Source: an uncultured beta proteobacterium
Lineage (GTDB): Bacteria > Pseudomonadota > Gammaproteobacteria > Burkholderiales > Burkholderiaceae_B
Direction of reading: 5' to 3'
Assembly: GCA_903924715.1 (NCBI GenBank)
Contig: CAIYCP010000060.1
Coordinates: forward strand, 1-9,338
Length of the DNA: 9,338 nt
Below the pieces are notes generated by a model. The model did not search any database. It worked only from the letters and a program-made list of their open reading frames with translations, and was not told the origin of the DNA. The position numbers were made by a program, and so were the translations under genes. Of this stretch, positions 6,664 to 9,338 are shown in pieces. Position 1 is the first letter of the stretch, and each line of letters begins with the position of its first letter.

Positions 6664-7850
6664 GTTTGCCCTTACAGGGACTGCGCATTCTTGCTATCGA
6701 GCAATACGGCGCAGGGCCTTTCTCAACACAGCACTTGGCCGATCTAGGTGCTGAGGTAATCAAAATAGAAAACCCACATGATGGGGGAGATGTGGGGCGC
6801 GCAGTGGGGCCGCACTATTTCGGCCCTGGCGATAGTCATTTTTATCAGGCGTTTAATCGCAACAAGAAGAGTGTGAGACTCGATCTGAAGCAAGAGTCGG
6901 GCCGTGAGGTTTTGCATAAACTGCTTGAGCATGCCGATGCGGTGTTCAATAATTTGCGCGGCGACTTGCCGGCTAAGTTAGGCCTGACCTATGAGGCCCT
7001 CAAGCACATTCGCAAAGACATTGTGTGCGTGCATCTCTCGGCCTATGGTCGCGATGGTGAGCGCGCAAGTTGGCCTGGCTATGACTACTTGATGCAGGCT
7101 GAGGCTGGCTATTTGTCATTAACGGGCGAGCCTGAGGGCCCGCCCTCGCGCTTCGGCTTGTCGATCATCGATCTTATGACCGGTACGACGGCGGCGCTCG
7201 GTTTGGTATCGGCCGTCTTAGGGGCGCGACAAACGGGCGTGGGTCGTGATGTTGACTGCAGCTTGTTTGATGTCGCCATGCATAACCTTGCCTATTTAGC
7301 GACCTGGTACTTAAACGGTTCGCACACGACGGGACGCGCACCCCGCTCAGGCCATCCGTCACTTGTACCGAGTCAGCTTTATCAGACGAAAGACGGTTGG
7401 ATCTTTATTATGTGTAATAAAGAGAAATTCTGGCCTGTGCTGGCAACAGCCTTGGGCAAGCCCGAATGGGCGACCCGAGTTGAGTACAGCTCATATAAGA
7501 ATCGTCTCGCGAATCGCGAGCAATTCAATGCCGATATCGATAGCGTCACCTGCACCGATACGACAGAGAACTGGATGAAAAAATTTGCTGGCACGGTTCC
7601 TGCATCACCGGTTTATGATGTTGCACAAGCGCTGGATAACCCTTTTGTACATGCGCGTAAGGGTGTTGTGACAACACGTACTCCCGAGGGTAAAGAAATC
7701 CTAGGTGTCGCCACACCGATTCGCTGCAGTGGTGACCCCGCGCCGCTGCGTGCAGCCCCCGCAATGGGCGCTGATACCGATGCGTTGCTCACGCAAGCTG
7801 GGTTTTCTGAAAAGCAGATTGCGTTTCTGCGCGAACACGCGGTGATATGA
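6660..7850 (+). CDS. CaiB/BaiF family (class III) CoA-transferase
   Basis: A 396-residue cytoplasmic enzyme of the formyl-CoA transferase/carnitine CoA-transferase family, which moves CoA from a donor thioester (often succinyl-CoA or acetyl-CoA) to a free carboxylic acid. It has the typical opening LPLQGLRILAIEQYGAGPFS, then HLADLGAEVIKIENPHDGGD and FNRNKKSVRLDLK. GLSIIDLMTG carries Asp171, at the position of the aspartate that forms the covalent aspartyl-CoA anhydride. GHPSLVPSQLYQTKDGWIF follows in the second domain. Length and motifs look intact. ATG 6660 overlaps the upstream stop by four bases and has AAGGA at 6648-6652, seven bases away. Its end overlaps the regulator gene in the same way, so the three genes are translationally coupled. 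It is the likely activation step that brings an imported acid into the CoA-ester pathway. The substrate is unknown; members acting on succinate, mesaconate, citramalate or itaconate cannot be told apart by eye. Confidence 0.94.
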   Translation: MSLPLQGLRILAIEQYGAGPFSTQHLADLGAEVIKIENPHDGGDVGRAVGPHYFGPGDSHFYQAFNRNKKSVRLDLKQESGREVLHKLLEHADAVFNNLRGDLPAKLGLTYEALKHIRKDIVCVHLSAYGRDGERASWPGYDYLMQAEAGYLSLTGEPEGPPSRFGLSIIDLMTGTTAALGLVSAVLGARQTGVGRDVDCSLFDVAMHNLAYLATWYLNGSHTTGRAPRSGHPSLVPSQLYQTKDGWIFIMCNKEKFWPVLATALGKPEWATRVEYSSYKNRLANREQFNADIDSVTCTDTTENWMKKFAGTVPASPVYDVAQALDNPFVHARKGVVTTRTPEGKEILGVATPIRCSGDPAPLRAAPAMGADTDALLTQAGFSEKQIAFLREHAVI

Positions 7851-8611
7851 GTCTTGCTAAATTTGAATCTTTTGGGTCTGGGCCGCGTTATGTGCAGCTG
7901 GCAAAGACGCTGCTAAATGAAATTCATTCAGATCAATATTCAGTGGGCGATCTGTTGCCAACTGAGTATGAATTGTGCGCGCAGTTCGGGGTCTCGCGAT
8001 TTACCGTCCGAGAAGCAGTCAAGCAATTGGTACAGCAAGGTTTGGTGGTACGCCAGCCTGGGGTGGGGAGTCGCGTGGTTGCGCGAACACCTGCGGCGCA
8101 ATATACCCAGACGATGTCAGGCATTACTGATTTACGTCAGTATGCGATGGAAACTTCTCTGCAAATATCCGATACATCGGTTGATGTGCTTAAGCCTGAA
8201 CAAGCTACGCTATTAAGCGCGGCAGTGGGTGAGACTTGGTTGCATATCCAGGGGCTAAGATATATCGAGGGGCAGCCACGACCGCTTTGTATGACTGATG
8301 TGTATGTCGCACCGCGTTTTCGGTCGTTGACGGGTGTGAAGGGGCGGATGACGCAACCCTTGTATCAGCTACTTGAAGAACAATTCGCGTGCCGAATTAA
8401 GGCGGTTCAGCAAGAAATTCGTGCGATGGTGCTACCTGCTACGCTAGCTAAAAGGCTTGACGCGCCTGCACGCAGTGCAGGGTTGTGGGTGGCCAGGCGG
8501 TATATGGACGAACGCGATGAGTTGGTTGAATTCGCCGTGAGTGTGCACCCGGCTGACCGCTTTAGTTATCGTGAGGCGTTTCGTCGGGATTGGCAAATCA
8601 CTGAAAAATAA
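7847..8611 (+). CDS. GntR family transcriptional regulator, HutC subfamily (wHTH + UTRA)
   Basis: A 254-residue DNA-binding regulator. An N-terminal winged helix-turn-helix spans about residues 13-80 (YVQLAKTLLNEI, GDLLPTEYELCAQFGVS, RFTVREAVKQLVQQGLVVR, PGVGSRV), which is the GntR pattern. The remainder, about 90-250, fits a UTRA ligand-binding domain, with a motif such as WLHIQGLRYIEGQPRPLCMTDVYVAP typical of it, placing the protein in the HutC/FarR subfamily. These proteins are usually repressors released by a small effector, often the pathway's substrate or an intermediate. The gene starts at an ATGA overlap with the CoA-transferase and has no separate ribosome site, so its production is tied to the operon. 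This predicts autoregulation. Candidate binding sites are the palindromes at 2460-2473 and 298-305. FadR-type regulators are excluded by the C-terminal domain. Confidence 0.93.
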   Translation: MSLAKFESFGSGPRYVQLAKTLLNEIHSDQYSVGDLLPTEYELCAQFGVSRFTVREAVKQLVQQGLVVRQPGVGSRVVARTPAAQYTQTMSGITDLRQYAMETSLQISDTSVDVLKPEQATLLSAAVGETWLHIQGLRYIEGQPRPLCMTDVYVAPRFRSLTGVKGRMTQPLYQLLEEQFACRIKAVQQEIRAMVLPATLAKRLDAPARSAGLWVARRYMDERDELVEFAVSVHPADRFSYREAFRRDWQITEK

Positions 8612-8696
8612 GTGCTCAGCCAGCGAACCTATATCGAGCAGTACGGTCGTATTTAAGTTAATCTTTTAGTGATCCGTTTTTGTTTTCTTTTAGTTT

Positions 8697-8700
8697 GGAG
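8697..8700 (+). promoter_or_regulatory. Ribosome binding site GGAG of the FAA-hydrolase gene
   Basis: GGAG lies nine bases before ATG 8710 and fixes that start. The 98-base gap before the gene (8612-8709) is T-rich near its end. It contains a small inverted repeat TACG-GT-CGTA (8642-8651) but no convincing promoter or terminator. Confidence 0.6.
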
Positions 8701-8709
8701 ACGCACACT

Positions 8710-9338
8710 ATGAAACTAGCCAGTTATCTCGTCGATGGACGTGCCTATTATGGCGTCATTCAACCGAACGGAGACGTGATCGACCTGTCGACACGAATCG
8801 GTCACGAATATTCGAGTTTGTTGCAACTCATTCAAAAGAATGGCATCGAGGTTGCGCGCACCACGCTTGTGACCGCAACGGGTGCCGATCGCAGCGAAGA
8901 CAGTTTGCAATATTTGCCGCTTTTTGTAGAACCCGTCACGATGCATTGCATCGGATTAAATTATGCTGCGCACGCTGCCGAGGCCGGTCATAAGTTGCCA
9001 GAGTTTCCGCGTACCTTTGTAAAAATTCCGGCCGCGATCGTGGCCCATGGTGAATTGCTTGAAAAACCTACTCTGTCGCCCGAATTTGATTTTGAAGGCG
9101 AACTGGCTGTCATATTAAATAAGACGGCGCGTAATGTGAGTGCAGCTGACGCCTTGGGCTATGTGGCAGGCTACACTTGTTTTATGGATGGCTCGGTGCG
9201 CGATTATCAATTTCAGCGTACCTTGGATCAAGGCAAAAACTTTTTTCGGTCAAGCTCAATTGGCCCCGCCCTTGTCACACCTGATGAAGTCGGATCGCTT
9301 GAAAAGTTATCACTGAGCACCGTGGTATCGGGCGAGAG
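8710..9338 (+). CDS. Fumarylacetoacetate hydrolase (FAA hydrolase) family protein, 3' end outside window
   Basis: The frame is open from ATG 8710 to the right edge, giving 209 residues of a protein that is normally about 280-330 long. It begins MKLASYLVDGRAYYGVIQPN, the usual N-terminal beta domain. The FAH fold follows: HCIGLNYAAHAAEAG (79-93), a metal-ligand segment FDFEGELAVIL (126-136, Glu129 and Glu131), and GYTCFMDGSVRDYQ (154-167, Asp160 the third ligand). GKNFFRSSSIGPALVT (175-190) comes last. Family members are metal-dependent and split or tautomerise C-C bonds in diketo or hydroxymuconate-type acids, decarboxylate oxaloacetate, or hydrolyse acylpyruvates. The usual Asn before the third metal ligand (..ND..[VI]RD) is Met159 here. 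It follows the regulator by 98 bases on the same strand and could act late in the pathway. The precise reaction is not assignable. Confidence 0.9.
   Translation, partial: MKLASYLVDGRAYYGVIQPNGDVIDLSTRIGHEYSSLLQLIQKNGIEVARTTLVTATGADRSEDSLQYLPLFVEPVTMHCIGLNYAAHAAEAGHKLPEFPRTFVKIPAAIVAHGELLEKPTLSPEFDFEGELAVILNKTARNVSAADALGYVAGYTCFMDGSVRDYQFQRTLDQGKNFFRSSSIGPALVTPDEVGSLEKLSLSTVVSGE

Noticed and set aside
8716..8946. Antisense reading frame of 76 codons
   Set aside because: It lies wholly opposite the FAA-hydrolase gene, whose translation has clear family motifs; the antisense product shows no recognisable features.
1..9338. Mobile elements, CRISPR arrays, tRNA or rRNA genes
   Set aside because: No transposase or integrase motifs, no regularly spaced repeats and no tRNA- or rRNA-like stretches were seen; gaps between genes are at most about 125 bases and are accounted for above.

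Overview
The window looks like a piece of a proteobacterial chromosome, most likely Betaproteobacteria of the order Burkholderiales. This rests on gene content: a Bug/TctC-type periplasmic binding protein next to a CaiB/BaiF CoA-transferase, an MmgE/PrpD protein and an FAA-hydrolase protein, with moderate GC and dense same-strand packing. Bug proteins are strongly expanded in that order. The genus cannot be told from the sequence alone. Every supported gene is on the + strand, and both ends of the window cut through genes.

Layout: (1) 1-284 is the 3' end of a TAXI-type TRAP solute receptor, and about 360-2375 is the fused 4TM/12TM TRAP permease; together they form one importer. (2) 2376-2500 is the main non-coding regulatory stretch. 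It holds a hairpin, a good sigma70-type promoter (TTGACA, 18 bp, GATACT) and a palindrome overlapping the predicted transcription start. (3) 2501-7850 is a catabolic block: a single-hotdog MaoC-like hydratase, an orphan Bug/TctC binding protein, an MmgE/PrpD protein, an acyl-CoA dehydrogenase and a class III CoA-transferase. (4) 7847-8611 is a HutC-type GntR regulator overlapping the CoA-transferase gene by 4 bases. (5) 8710 to the right edge is an FAA-hydrolase-family gene, truncated by the window.

Taken together this looks like an inducible locus for uptake and CoA-dependent breakdown of a small organic acid, probably a short or branched (di)carboxylate. The TRAP system (and perhaps the Bug protein) would capture it. 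The CoA-transferase would activate it, the dehydrogenase would make an enoyl-CoA and the MaoC protein would hydrate it. The MmgE/PrpD and FAA proteins would dehydrate, decarboxylate or isomerise free-acid intermediates, and the GntR protein would sense an acid ligand. The substrate is not identifiable from sequence, and no C-C lyase or thiolase is visible, so the pathway as seen is incomplete.

No phage, IS element, CRISPR array, tRNA or rRNA was seen. I found no clearly novel system. The points most worth checking are the two unrelated solute-binding proteins in one locus, the candidate operators, and the exact chemistry of the MmgE/PrpD and MaoC proteins.
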